From contig JBBDHG010000057.1 of NCBI GenBank assembly GCA_037951165.1, positions 9,946,001-10,010,000 of the forward strand: a DNA stretch of 64,000 nt, given 5' to 3'. Of the stretch, positions 1 to 11,912 are shown piece after piece. Below the pieces are notes generated by a model, which saw only the letters and a program-made list of their open reading frames with translations, was not told the DNA's origin and ran no database searches. Numbering within the stretch: position 1 is the stretch's first letter; the number at the start of each line of letters is the position of its first letter. The position numbers and the translations under genes were made by a program. Source of the stretch: Lophius americanus. Lineage: Eukaryota > Chordata > Actinopteri > Lophiiformes > Lophiidae.

Positions 1-3000
1 CTGAAACAACACCCCTATTACTGCTGATTCTGCTCCAAACTACCTGTCCATCTCTAGGTCAATTTTCCCACCTCCTAAGAACAACACACCAAGATACTTA
101 CTGGCAATCTATTCAAAATCACCTTGTAGAAAACAATTTGTGGTTCCTGTTATCATGTGATTACCTGCTTATTAGATATGAATGCCGTGTGAGAGTATAA
201 TAAACCTTCAACCCTCATGCACCACATCAGGGGTAGGATCTATTACCCTCTACTCTGACAAATTTGTCGATAATTTAACTCATCATGATTTTAGATTACA
301 ATCTTGAGAACCCACCTAGATGTAGTCCTACAGCGACACATAATGTTTTCCACATGAACTCAAATAAAAACCAGATTTATTGGACTACATTGTTTCCGCT
401 CGTGAACCTGAGCTTTGCTGGACTTCCTGGCAACTCACTCAACCCAAAAAAACCTTTGCCTTGTCAGCAGCATGCCATGAATTTGATTATTTTCATGTAA
501 TAGAATGGTGATCAGTGTCTGGAGTTCTCTGTCTACATCACCTTTAGCTGTTGAGTTGATGATCATGGTGGTATCCTCGTCAAACTGGTACAAAGCCTGC
601 GCTTTTTTACTGGAGGCCACTTTTTACGATGCTGCTGAACAACCTTGCTAGGAGTTTGGAAGTTCAGCATTTAAAGTTATTGCTGGAAATATTTGAGCCT
701 ATCTTCACAAATAATTACATAATTATAGGGGACAAGTCAAAGGATCACTGAGTTTACTTTTGGAGAAAATAAATTACATGTAAGTCATGATGCTGGTGGT
801 CCATAAAATATCTCTCTCCCACATTTTGACAATATTGTTCAAAAATACCTACCTACAACATGCCTGACTTAAAATGAAGGTGGGAAGCTATAATTTTCAA
901 GAAGCACTGCCTCACTGTTGCTAAGGAGATTTTCTCTCTGTCACCTCCCTTGTTATGTGATGAAAATCAGTAGTAAGTGTCCTCCATTAGGACATTTTAA
1001 AAACAAATTCTCATTGAAGAAGGGAGTGGAAAGTTTGTGGCTCCATTGTTATGATTCAGGCTGATGAAGCAGATGTTATTTTTTACGGAAACATCTCGCC
1101 AACTCTTGCTCTAACAGCACTTGTTGTGGATTTGTATAGATTTTCTGCCATGTCATATCTTTTTGTTCCAATTATCATCGACACACAGGGGAAGGAAATA
1201 GTTTATTCAAACCATTACAGCAATATATTGCTGACAAGGGAGGCTCAGACACAGAAGGAGATAATGAAAACCCACAGAGTGAATGTTGTTTCTCGTGGGG
1301 ACATTTTGGCTTTCAGCAGCAAGCGCACCCCCGGTCACAGTTGTGTAATATTTATACATCTGTTTAGGCCTGACAAAGAAACTGAATTATGAAAAATAAG
1401 GCTTTTTCTGCTTCCTTATACATCCTTGATTCCTTACACTGCAGCTTCCCGTAGATCAGTGCTTCACAAACATTTTTCAACGATGTAAAGCTTTTATTTA
1501 TTGTTTTTGCAGCCAAGTGCACAAATAAAATATCACATTTACACAAACAATTCTGTCAACCAGTGAAACAAAAGTGGCTTTAATAAATGGAAATAAGATC
1601 AGAAAATTATTACTAAAGGCTCTATAGCAAATGTCACATAAATGTCTTAATTAAGTTCTAAAAAACGTCCTTCACTTAGTTGAGTCAGGCAAATGATGTT
1701 ATCAATTTCATTATGCTGTAGCAGCATAACATAGTTTGAGTTTGGTGTCTAGGGTCCGACCTCAGTTCTACCGGCGAGTATTTTTAACTTGGACATTGTT
1801 TGGGGTAGAGAGGAGTAAATTACTGAACCCCCCTTATGGGAGTCTACAGGTGGATGCTGGGGGTGGTGTGGCTACATAATACAGAAAAAAATAATTTAAT
1901 AAGGAAAGGTTTTCTTTCATCTACTGAGTATAATTATGTTAATTTATTAAATACATTAAGTAAAATTTTACAATCAAATGTACGCTACATTGAATACAAC
2001 AACACAAACTAAAAGGTTATGTTACATTTACTAAACATAATTATGGAAAAAAAATGTCTATTCCATTAATATAATGAGGCTGACTTTTTCTAATCATCAA
2101 ATATTCAACTATTTAGATCGTACAACTCCTGTAATGTGAACAGCATCCATGTTTCATTTACTGAAGACATAAGGTTGAATATACTTAACGCAGCCATGTT
2201 AATATGAATAAACATAGTTACGTGGACTTTATTAAACACAATTATGTGATTAAGAATCATGTGTCATCAATGAAATAGAACTCTGAAGTATAATTGGTCA
2301 AAGATATTTAGCTCTTAACATAATGAAAAATGAAAAGTGAAAATAAAAAAAAATTAAAATTTGGCTTTTTAAGTCAGAATCAAAAAGCCTTTTCATTAAC
2401 CAGACATCTGATATTGTATTTGCATAATTCTGACATCATAACTAACCCCATTTGACAAACACTGCTTTAGATATACTGTAAGTGTGTGCAATTCTGAATG
2501 TTCTAAATACCAGCCAAAACATTTATTGTGCAATGAACAGTTGATAATGACACCTACTGAAGCGCCAAATAAAACAAAATCTAAACCCAGTGAATTTGCT
2601 ATCACTAACAGATTTAGCACCACCTAATTGTTTTGTTGTTTCCTGATTAACAAGCTTATTATCATATTCATTTAGAGAAACAGAGCACATGTTTTTGTAC
2701 TTTCAGCAGCTTCTCTGAGGTGTTGTAGCCAGCCTGAATATACTGAATATACTGATATGACGGATGCCATATCAGTTCAGCTGCTCCTGGAGAAAAACAG
2801 CAGTGTCCAGCAGATCTGACTGGCGTAACAGCAATGCCCTTAGGTGCCTGCGCAAAGATGAAAAACCAACAACAACACAATTTGCATCACATTAAAGAAA
2901 ATAATGTCTGTCTTTAAAGTTGCAGTGCGTAACATTTTAGGGGCAACTTATCAAACAAAAGGAGTGTAATATTTTTATGTTACTTTATATTTTCTATTAT

Positions 3001-4500
3001 ATTATTTTCTATTTTATATGTTCATCTTCCAAGGTCATCCAGTTGAATTCCCAGGATGGACTGCACGGACTTCACCAATGTTAATCTCACCGAGTTCATG
3101 AGTCAGGTCTTAAAGCTTATTTTCTTGACGGCAAAATTTCAAACACTGTTTTTTTTTTTGTACTTAATGATATGTTTTGACCCATTTTGACACCTGAAAA
3201 TCCACTGCAGATTCTTGGACCGGGATGGCTGATGCACTAAATTATATGAGTAAATCATGAGTATCAGTGTCTCAAGACGGATAGATAAAACTTAGATAAA
3301 ACTTGACACTTGGCACACTCTACGTAATTTGGAAAGAAAAGAGTGTTTTTTTTTCAATATAAAACCAATTAGTGCATAAAATAAACACCCCAAATAAAAA
3401 GATAAGTTATGAAAGAGGAATGTCTAATGAGTTTGGTATATTTAACCATTCCTGTATTTATGGCTAAAGTTCCAGGATTGAAGATTGCAATGAATACCTG
3501 AAAAAAGTGAAATGAGTGAAAGTTCAAACGTTTTATTTTAAGGGAAGTTACATCACTGCAACTCTCCACTATTCTTTATTCAACTCTTTACTAAAATGCA
3601 GGAAAATCTTTCCAGGAACAGTCGCCCCAGTCTCCCTGCAACAAACAACACTACCAAATGGTGACGGAGGAGCATGTAATGAAAGCCCTCACAAGATTGA
3701 CCTTACTTCCACAAAGGGAGCCCGAAAACATACATTTTTTTGTCTTGTGCCCTTTGATAATGTATCTGCTGTGTATGTTGCCTGATGTTGACCTTGTACA
3801 GATGTACTTATTATTTTTTGAGCTTTTACTAACAACATGCCGGAAAAAATACAAATTAGTCCTTTTCTTTAAGTTGGTCCATCTCTTTGGTCATAAGCGA
3901 ACACTGCTGTACATATCATAACATTTTTAAAAAGCATTCTTGGTGCCTAGAGAGTGATTGTAACATCTCTAACTGTACGATCGTAGCAACTGAACCGTAG
4001 GTTAAATTTGTACTTATCGCAACATCTGATAAATGTTTTCATGGATCGAAGATAATTTACTGGATCTCAAACACTCTGTAACGCCATGACTTTTCGTTTA
4101 GCCACATACCAATTTTTATTCTCAGCATCTCAAAAATATATATTTGAGGAATCTCCAGGTACTTTAGTGCACAAATTCCGGTTGGATCTCCTGAGGTGAT
4201 CCTCAAGTGTAGGTCTATGTGTTGAAAATATATTTATCCTGTTAAATTGTATCTTTGTTTCATTTGAGTTAAGAGGCTAGTTATAGGCAGACAAACTGAA
4301 ATAACAAGCCACCATCAGCAGGTATAGTTTATCCCTTAACATTCCAGTTTATTTTCTGTTTGGTACATATGTACCAGAGCTCACATCTGGGACTGTATGG
4401 TGATAAAGATATGTTCATGATATTTATTTTGCTCAGATTCTTTTATTAGTTTATAAATCTCCGAATGGCCCTGGGTGCTCCTTTTTATTGGATTTGGGTT
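1..4500. other. Spacer, no gene seen
   Basis: No recognisable coding, RNA or mobile feature. The longest open frame (1051-1389, plus strand, 113 codons) has no motif I know, no visible splice or promoter context and no polyadenylation logic, so I treat it as a chance frame. The DNA is AT-rich with several T or A runs. A stretch at 1740-1880 has higher GC and could be an old repeat, but I could not match it to anything else in the window. Confidence 0.6.
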
Positions 4501-4504
4501 TTTT

Positions 4505-4562
4505 TCTCAGGACCCTGCACAGGATAAGCGGATACAGATATGATGAATGAATGAATGAATGT
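4505..4562 (+). repeat. SINE-A 3' tail fragment
   Basis: This is a short 3'-terminal piece of a dispersed element that recurs in this window (11.4, 16.9, 42.0 and 62.0 kb). The diagnostic end is a block reading like CAGGATAAGCGGATACAGAT followed by a GAATGAAT-type simple tail. It is truncated on its 5' side. From memory, the family is a tRNA-related SINE-like repeat common in teleosts. Confidence 0.6.
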
Positions 4563-4933
4563 CCTCTGCTAGTGGCCGTTTAATTATTCTTAAAGTAAGA
4601 ACAAAAACCCATGGTTAAAGCATCCTTTTCTTCCTGTGGTCTCCATCTGTGCAGCCTCCCTGAAGACCTTAGTGCGGCAGAAAGTGTTTATAGTGTTTAT
4701 TATTAAGTGTATTTTTAAATGCAAACTCAAGACGTCTGTTTTTGGTGACACTTTCAAATAAATCTATTTATTTACTCCATTTTTTCCTTAGCTACTTATT
4801 CGTCTATTTTAGACCACTTTTTTTTTATCACTACTTTTTTGTTTCAGGTTTCTACATCTAAGGCATTTTATTGTATGTTTCTATATTTTAGTCAGTTTTT
4901 ATTATTATTTTATGTTGCAATATTTTTAACCCC

Positions 4934-5438
4934 AAAAAGTCATGTCTGTAGATCTTTCATGTTCACGCAATAACTCAAAAACGCTTTCATGGATCATTTT
5001 GAAATAGACCTTGAAGTGAAGAATAATTTAATTGGTTTTGGGATTGTTTTGCGGCATATTTCCGACACAAGGCAGAGCTTTATTTATTTTTCAACCACAT
5101 TTGACTCTAATAGTTCATATTTTTCTCACTAGGGGAAACTCTTCTATGAAAAATACTGTTTTTCGTACGTAACTTCCTAATTTTTAGTCCGATTTAGTCA
5201 AATGTGGTGCATATATATATCAATTCAAGGGGACATGTCTTGTATATATCATCATTTTTCTCATCATTTAAACAAATCAACTAATAATTTGAGTTGTTTA
5301 TTACGAAAAACAGTGTGACATAACTGCACATTTGATTTGAAGAGTTTAATCAGTATGGGGTTGCTTTTACAATGCAGGAGATTGGGGACTTTTTGGGGAT
5401 ATACTCTTGATGTTGGGAATGACAGCATAAGTCTAGTT
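4934..5438 (+). repeat. Family U repeat, copy 1
   Basis: This is a plus-strand copy of an unclassified dispersed repeat. It shows the shared word CAATAACTCAAAAACG followed by TTTCATGGATCATTTT near 4968. A second related module around 5165 (GTAACTTCCTAAT, then AGTCCGATTTAGTCAAAT) is preceded by CACTAGGGGAAACTCTTC. A third starts near 5315 (GACATAACTGCACATTTGAT). It ends with GACAGCATAAGTCTAGTT, which nearly matches the end of the 42-kb copy. The head is shortened relative to other copies. No coding capacity is seen. Confidence 0.7.
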
Positions 5439-6099
5439 ATTTTACATCTTTTGACCTTTTATGTCTTTACGGTACTCTCATATGTTTCCTATGTGCATTT
5501 TGGAAGATTTATGAATGTTCAGTTCCTGTTTTTGGAGTCTAGTCCACTATGTAATTGTTTTCTCCTGGTATTTCGATGGGGATAGTGTTGATGGCTGTGG
5601 TGGGGGGATTGATTTTTTTTTATAGTTCTCGTTTGGATGCTTTTTTTGTGGTCCATGTTTGTCTTGTTTGTGTATTGAAACATAGGTGGGTAAGGGGAAA
5701 TTGTTTTTGTTGCATAAAACACTTTGGGTTCATTTTTTATGTGTGCAAAGTGTTTTATAAAATTTGTGTAGAATAATTAGTGTAAAATAAAATTAATATT
5801 CGTTTTTATGTTCCTATTTTTATTCGTGGTTGTAATGATGATACATTTTTATTTTGTCTTATACCAGTCGTATTACAGTATTTTCTGTGCATTTTGTTCC
5901 TTGTAATTAATGTTGTTGTTTGGGTGGAGCATTAAATAATCATACCTTGTTTTTTATCTTTTCCTGAACTACACACTTGTAATCATCTTTGATATTCTTT
6001 GTTTTCTGTGCATTTTTATTTGTGCAAAATAAACTAAAGTAAACAATTATTTTTCTTTTTTTAAATATTGGAAATAATGTTGGAAGATGTTTACTTTTA
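5439..6099. other. T-rich spacer
   Basis: No gene. The stretch has many T runs and TTTTTAT-type words. Short open frames on both strands (for example around 5519-5776) follow base composition only. Confidence 0.55.
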
Positions 6100-6430
6100 A
6101 CACAGGGCATCAGGTCCTACAATCAAAAAAGTGAAGTTGGTGAATTGTTTAATTCAATGAGCAGGATTAAGTTAAAAGTTAGACTTGTTAGTTCGAACAA
6201 AATACGACTGATTTGACACAACTCAACAGTTTTCTCAATAGACTCACACAAACAAAAACATAAGTATGTCCTTGATTAGTTCATGTAGAGCAGAATAAAC
6301 ATAGTACAATATATACATATATATATATATATATACATATAAAAATATGTTGGTTAAATTTCTGTTGTTCAACTTAGTAAGTGGACCCTCATAATCTTTG
6401 TTTAACAGATAATGCTGGTATTACCTAATA
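6100..6430. repeat. AT-rich dispersed repeat T, copy 1
   Basis: This block shares its right end with 55.95-55.99 kb. Here the end reads GGACCCTCATAATCTTTGTT, and there TTGACCTTCATAATCCATGTT. The body is rich in AAGTTAAAAGTT and AACTCAACAGTTT words, also as at 55.8 kb. A TA/CA-TA microsatellite (about 6308-6340) interrupts it. The pattern suggests a nonautonomous teleost repeat. I see no terminal inverted repeats, and the class is uncertain. Confidence 0.45.
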
Positions 6431-8461
6431 AAGTCAGGTTGGTGAGCTCAAAAGCAGAAGAATATGAGAGATGCACCAATTAGGAACAGAATGAATCGTG
6501 TTGCCCGTGAGTGTGTAGGGAGGCTAATCCACCACTTCCTCTCTTATTTTTGAACCTTTCAGTTTCAGTTTAGAAGTCACACATTGGCTAGCCATCCTGG
6601 TTCACCTGGGGTCATGATAGCCTATCTGGAGGTCATAACTGGTCACATGTAACATTTGCCTATGGGTGGGCTTAGAATGCCCAGGTGTGAAACAGGTGAC
6701 CTCTGACCTCCTCTCATGAAGACTCCCAGGATGAAAGATGTATAGCATTAAGATAAAAAAAAAGGAGTTACTTGCACTCTGCATGGAACCCTGAGCAGAA
6801 TATCTCTCTTGGCCAGGGAAAGACTCATTTGCTCTTCTGCTGACTGGTAAATCTGGTTTCCCGTGTAAAGGATTTGAGGTGAAATCCTGTCTGTTGCATA
6901 AGCAGATCTTTGAATAGGATTTTCTTCTTTTTTTTCCCAAACGACAAAGAGCTTCAAAGTATTGCATTTCCCTGCTGTTCAGGGTAGGTGTGTTTGTATA
7001 TAAGATCTTCATGGCAACCCAAGTTTTTTTTCTGTTATTTGCCAGGCAAGATAATCCATTTGTTCTTACAAATACGTGAAAATTAGCAAACTGCTTGAAA
7101 TCTGCATGCGGAGGAAACGCTGAAAACATGAGGCATCACAGTCCTAATGCAGATAAAATATTGGGCTTGATTCTTCCTCAAAGAGACAACAAGGCTGATA
7201 AACATAAATATGCACAAAAAACGGTGAATAATGATTCAGTTTAATAAGTAATCTTTTGACAGTTATCTTAGGGAGGTAAAATGTTGATTTATTTGCGTGT
7301 TTCCTTGGAGGGACAGACTCAGAAATAAAACATTTGAACCCTGAAAACCAGTGCTGAGAGGGTAGGGCACGCCGGCAGCTCAGCCGGGCCTGTCCTAACA
7401 CGAGTGTATTTACTTCTGTTAGTCGTAAGAGTAGTCTGGTAACAAATGTGGTTGTGACCTGAATAAATTGATTAACTGAAGATAAACATCCTTATTCAGA
7501 AGCTCCACCAGAACAATGTCCTTGTGTGAGTGGGAAGTTCCGTGGACACATTTTGAGTATGAAGTGCTATTTTACTCTATTAGCTGGTCTCATGATTAAC
7601 CGAGGCAGATCCACATTAGTGACGCAAACACGGCGCAACTTCATTGTCTTGGGACAGACTAATAGCTGAGGCACTGTGTGAGTTAAGAGGTTTAATCCCT
7701 AGTTGTGTGAGCCAGCACAAATAGTCTCATGATCCTCGGTGTAGCTTCAATAGTTTTACTTGTTTGATGCAGCCGCCACAGGGCATTCCTTGGTGTCACT
7801 CCTGCGCGAGCTGTTACATAAAATGTTGTGTTTGCATGCAGGCAAAGCTTACTGTAACGTGTGCTGACAGGACGTGGACAAGCTGTTTTTGATCTAGGTG
7901 AAGCAGGGAGTGCAGCGTCTTGGACTTGCTGAGAAAATACACAATCTGCCCTCTGATGCCTAGTTATACTGGGGGAGATGGACAACAGATGAGTCAGTAG
8001 TGAACCAAAAGAAAATAAACTTAGCATGTGTCAGTGGGCTTATTTTGTGGTAGATAACTTGTGACGCTGAAAGAATGAGGGTGACATTTTACCATATATC
8101 TGTCAACCACAAATGACCACAAACAAAACTGTTCAAATACATGACATTTTTTGGGATTCAGGTGTGTATTTCTGTATTTCTTAACAATAAATAAATCAAT
8201 CAATGAAAGATCACTGGTTTGTAAATACATTTATAGACTGTGATGGGGGAGAGTTGACAGTTGTAGACACAGGTCAAGCCAGTCAGGGTGGGGCAAAAAA
8301 TTTAAATAATGAGAAACGCACAAAGATCAGGGAAAAAGTGGAGACGTTTTTGTCAAAAATAAAAGGGGAGATTAAACAGAATGAGCGCACATTTAAAAAA
8401 AAAAAAAGGATCAATTTCCAATTTCAAAGCAACTCACTGGACTAGGTATTTGAGTTTTGAT
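6431..8461. other. Spacer with a 175-codon frame, not called
   Basis: No supported gene. A minus-strand frame at 6602-7129 is 175 codons, long for this AT-rich DNA. Its protein has no hydrophobic segments, repeats or motifs that I recognise, and its composition looks like non-coding sequence. Frames at 7144-7401 and 7692-8027 on the same strand are similar. This piece has higher GC than its surroundings, which alone makes longer frames likelier. Confidence 0.45.
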
Positions 8462-8666
8462 GCCAACTCAATGTCGGAAATGTACAACCGGCTTATACCA
8501 AAATCACTCCAGTTCTTCCTCGCTCTAAAGTCTATGTGGGTATAAAATTTGAAAATGATCCACAAAATCATTTCTGAGATATTGTGTTAAGGCAAAGGAT
8601 CTACAATGACGGTGGATGCAGACGTGGCAGCGGTGATGACGATTTTGTAATGCCCAAACTTTTCAG
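8462..8666 (-). repeat. Family U repeat, copy 2 (head part)
   Basis: Minus-strand copy truncated after the first module. Read on the minus strand it shows a head with ATCGTCATCACCGC, then GATCCTTTGCCTTAACACAA, TCTCAGAAATGATTTTGTGG, a block like ACCCACATAGAC, and GAGGAAGAACTGGAGTGATT. All of these align with other U copies. It ends near a TTTCCGACATT word, which other copies have just before their second module. Confidence 0.65.
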
Positions 8667-9577
8667 AGATATAATTACTTGCTCCAGAGTCGAATGCATC
8701 GGTAAATTGACCCATTGTAGTCTGAACACAGAAAAAGCTAGGTGCCACTGGAAGAGGTTAAAAGTCAGAGAAACTATCAAAAAACAAGCAAAAAGTTTTC
8801 TCATATGAAACTCTTGACAAGTTATTTAAAACAGAAAGTTATTTTCTTTCCTAATATATCTCAGTCACTGGTGCCCCTTTATATCTGAATAGAATTATTA
8901 AAATAATGTGCTGACTGTTGTTTAAAATTACAGGAATATTTCCCTATTGCTTATTCTAATTTTTGATAATTTGATTACATCATAATAAAACAGATGTTTC
9001 TCTTGATAATTTAATGACGGCAATTTTCATAGAATATTTGAGTTTGCCTTATAAATTGATCACTTCAACCTCTGAAACTATTGTATCTTACATACCAATC
9101 ATATTACAAATTAAATCTGCAAGACAAAATAAATAAATAAATATGAACACTGTCTGCAATTTTCTGCCGATGAAAGCGTCCCTGGCTTTATTGGTTATCA
9201 TGGTGTTAGAGTCGACTGATATCGATTCTTAAACTCCTCACATCCTGTCATTAACTGTTTATTCTCCTGCACTACAGAACACTCTCCTTTTATGCACAAC
9301 CATAAATACTGACAGCAAATTCATGGACAGCCGTTGTGTTTCACTGCTATTTTACAATTTAGACTCTGACTGTTTGACAATCCCACGTTAAAGCTGAGGA
9401 GATGAAACAAAAATCTTTAGGATTTTCTCAGTATATGTGCTGTTGTTCATGGTAATAAATTAAAAACACATCAATACAACCATTGAAGTTTATTGAACAA
9501 TGGAGAGTTCTAGCACTTTTTCTCTAATGCGCGCAAATATACCCTATGGGTAGTCTGTGGTACTGCAGACGTTATAT
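8667..9577. other. AT-rich spacer
   Basis: Nothing supported in this stretch. A small AAAT-type run lies at about 9126-9144. Confidence 0.55.
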
Positions 9578-9610
9578 TCTATTATGGAATCATCGTCACC
9601 GCGATCGCCG
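9578..9610 (+). repeat. Family U head fragment
   Basis: A short block reading ATTATGGAATCATCGTCACC followed by GCGATCGCCGC matches the head of the family U copies at 36.6 and 42.15 kb. The first module does not follow. This is either a severely truncated copy or a chance match, although the length of the match favours truncation. Confidence 0.4.
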
Positions 9611-9857
9611 CAAAACCTTCCTGAACCAAAAGCAATTGAGTACCACGCACAGGTGGTAAGAGGAGAGATTGATTCATTGCAAACTACTTTCATATATAAC
9701 TAAAAAAATATGTATCTAAGTTGGGCCATGTCCAAATATATTTACTTTGTTCAGCTCTAGCAATTAGTTTGTTAGATTAGCAGCTAGCTAGATACCCTTA
9801 TATGGTTACCAGCGAGGAGGGGTTTGGAGTTGGACAGGAATAGTGCTGCTGTTGCTA

Positions 9858-9902
9858 ATAAGGCCATTAATAAATTAAATGTATTATTATTATTATTATT
9901 AA
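9858..9902 (+). repeat. LINE 3' tail remnant with (ATT)n
   Basis: AAATTAAATGTATTATTATT followed by further ATT units matches the extreme 3' end of the LINE tails at 31.6, 40.9 and 59.4 kb. The upstream hairpin block of those copies is not present here. This is either a very short 5'-truncated insertion or an independent ATT microsatellite. Confidence 0.35.
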
Positions 9903-11440
9903 TGGAAGCATGAGGGATGGTGGAAAAATACAGAGAATAAATGATTGTGTCCATTCCACAGTTTTGATTGCACTGCAAAGGTCAGTACAATCAACTCGAA
10001 CAATTATTGCTTTTGTGTGTTTGGCAGGTTACAGGTTACAAAGGTTTTTAACAATTGTTGTAAAAACTAGTATTTGGTAATGAATATCATGAACAAATTC
10101 CTTGTGTTGTTAAAGAAAGCTTTAATTTCTGGCTTATTTAAAAAAATCTCTCTATCTTCCCCAATGTTTAAACTCACCACCCATCACTGTCCTAAATTAG
10201 CTTCCAAGCAAAGCAACTAAAAAAAACATAACAGTTGATGAGCAAATCTTCAGTTCTTTACTATGCATAGCATCACTTGTTTGTATTACAAAGGATGATA
10301 AATTCTTCGTCCCTGCTCTTATCTTGCCCTAATATTATTTCAATTAAATAACCTACTCTTGATGGAACATAATGAACAACTTCAAATTCAAGTCTCCAAA
10401 TAAGGATTACTCCTGCATGCTGGATGTAACCTATGATGATTGAGAAGTTTATTAATCAACCAGTAATGACTACAGAATATGGTGACTTGCTGAAAGAGCT
10501 GTAGCACAGGGTGGTTAAGCAGGGAGAGAAAGGTTTTGCAGCATTCAAATTCCAGAACAGATGTTACACCATCAGGCAGACTCAAATTCCTATGGCGAAT
10601 TCAAAGCCTCCTGCAACTATCACGAGGATGTTTACTGTGAATGCAGAATGCAGCTCAGCAAGTATTCAAATGGTAGCCATTCTAATAATTAGGCTTGGTA
10701 AACAAGTTAATTTTTGTTCTGGTTCCCACTCTCCTTGTCGGCTTTTTTTGGAGCTCAGCAAAACTTTTTACTTTTTTTTAATATAAATGAACTGGATGTG
10801 ATAAGATGCTCATTGTAGTCTCTGAAATCTTAAACACATGGCTGCAATTGTACTGTCAGCCCACTAAGAAATATATAACCACCTTTAGACAGGATGCTGA
10901 CATCACAATAAGGGCATATTATTGAAAGTAATCAGACTACAATGTGTATACAAGTGTAGAAAAGAGCTTATGTGTTCATGCAAATATGGGAAGAGGAAAA
11001 AAACACCACCAATTAGACAACTGAGTGGTTTTGTAAGGTTTGATCATCCTGTCAGAAAATGAACATACATTTCCATCTGCATCTCTTATGGCTCAAAACA
11101 AAAAATGAATATGAAAGGGATTAAAACATTAGATAATTAGCCATTAGTCTGTGGATGTGTTTTTTGTGAGGGGTTTCTGATATATGAAGCTGGTAATTTC
11201 ATTTTGTCACAGTTTTTATTCATAATACTATGAAAAATCACCTTTCAACTTGTGTTAATGCCCATTTGGAAATATATTGAGGTAGACTGAAGAGCCCCAA
11301 AGGCATTCATAGTTTGATTGACCGAAGCTTTGTGACATTATGAGATGGGAGCTGAATGAATGCAGTAGGATTTATAATCTCCTGAAACACAACTTGCAAA
11401 ACAGTATAACACCTTTAATATTTTGCAGATTTCAGAGATC
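9903..11440. other. Spacer, no gene seen
   Basis: There are only short frames, none with recognisable domains (the longest is 91 codons, plus strand, 10511-10786). No repeats shared with the rest of the window were noticed. Confidence 0.55.
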
Positions 11441-11444
11441 CTGA

Positions 11445-11552
11445 TTCATTTGTACATTCTTGTTTATTGTCCAGGGTGTACCATGCCTCTTTCCCAATGC
11501 AAGCTGGGATAGACTCCAGCCATCCCACAAGTGTTGAGAAAAAATAGATGGA
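11445..11552 (+). repeat. SINE-A tail, copy 2
   Basis: Contains GTCCAGGGTGTACCATGCCT followed by an AATGCAAGCTGGGATAGACT block and a degraded ATAGATGGA-type tail. This is the characteristic 3' half of the repeat family also seen at 42.0 kb (plus) and at 16.9 and 62.0 kb (minus). It is 5'-truncated. It abuts the head of a family U copy directly, as at 42.1 kb. Confidence 0.7.
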
Positions 11553-11912
11553 CAAAGTCAGGGATTTTTTGTGATTATTGTTGCTGCGACGCGTATCTTC
11601 TGTGGTAGCACAATAACTCAAAAACGATTTCCTGGATCATTTTTCATATTTTACATCGATATACACCTAAATCCGAAGAAGAACTGGATTGATTTTGGGA
11701 ATGGTCAATTGCATATTTTGGCTTTACTTCCAAAGGTTTTGGGTCCATAATTTCTTCAGCATTAGTCCGATATAGTCCTTATCGACTGTGTATGAATTGA
11801 CTTGACAAGATCTATCCTGTAACTCACCTGAATTCTATTTGGGAAGCTTTTTAAAAAAAAAAATACTGTGGATATAATGTCACATTTAATATTCAATTAA
11901 ATTTTCAATCAT
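11553..11912 (+). repeat. Family U repeat, copy 3
   Basis: Starts with AAAGTCAGGGATTTTTTGTG. Module 1 is at about 11611 (CAATAACTCAAAAACGATTT, then GGATCATTTTTCATATTT), followed by GAAGAAGAACTGGATTGATT and GGGAATGGTCAATTGCATAT. Module 2 is at about 11746 (CATAATTTCTTCAGCATTAG, then TCCGATATAG). Module 3 is at about 11872 (GGATATAATGTCACATTTAA). It is one of the clearest copies for seeing the modular build. No coding potential. Confidence 0.75.

Noticed and set aside
1051..1392. 113-codon plus-strand open frame as a possible exon
   Set aside because: No family resemblance and no clear splice sites flanking it.
3950..4250. Additional family U copy
   Set aside because: It contains only a TTTTCATGGATCGAAGATAA word that resembles part of module 1. 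The rest does not align.
6602..7129. 175-codon minus-strand open frame as a possible gene
   Set aside because: No recognisable domain, no repeats or membrane segments, no splice or promoter context, and a locally higher GC content that favours longer chance frames.
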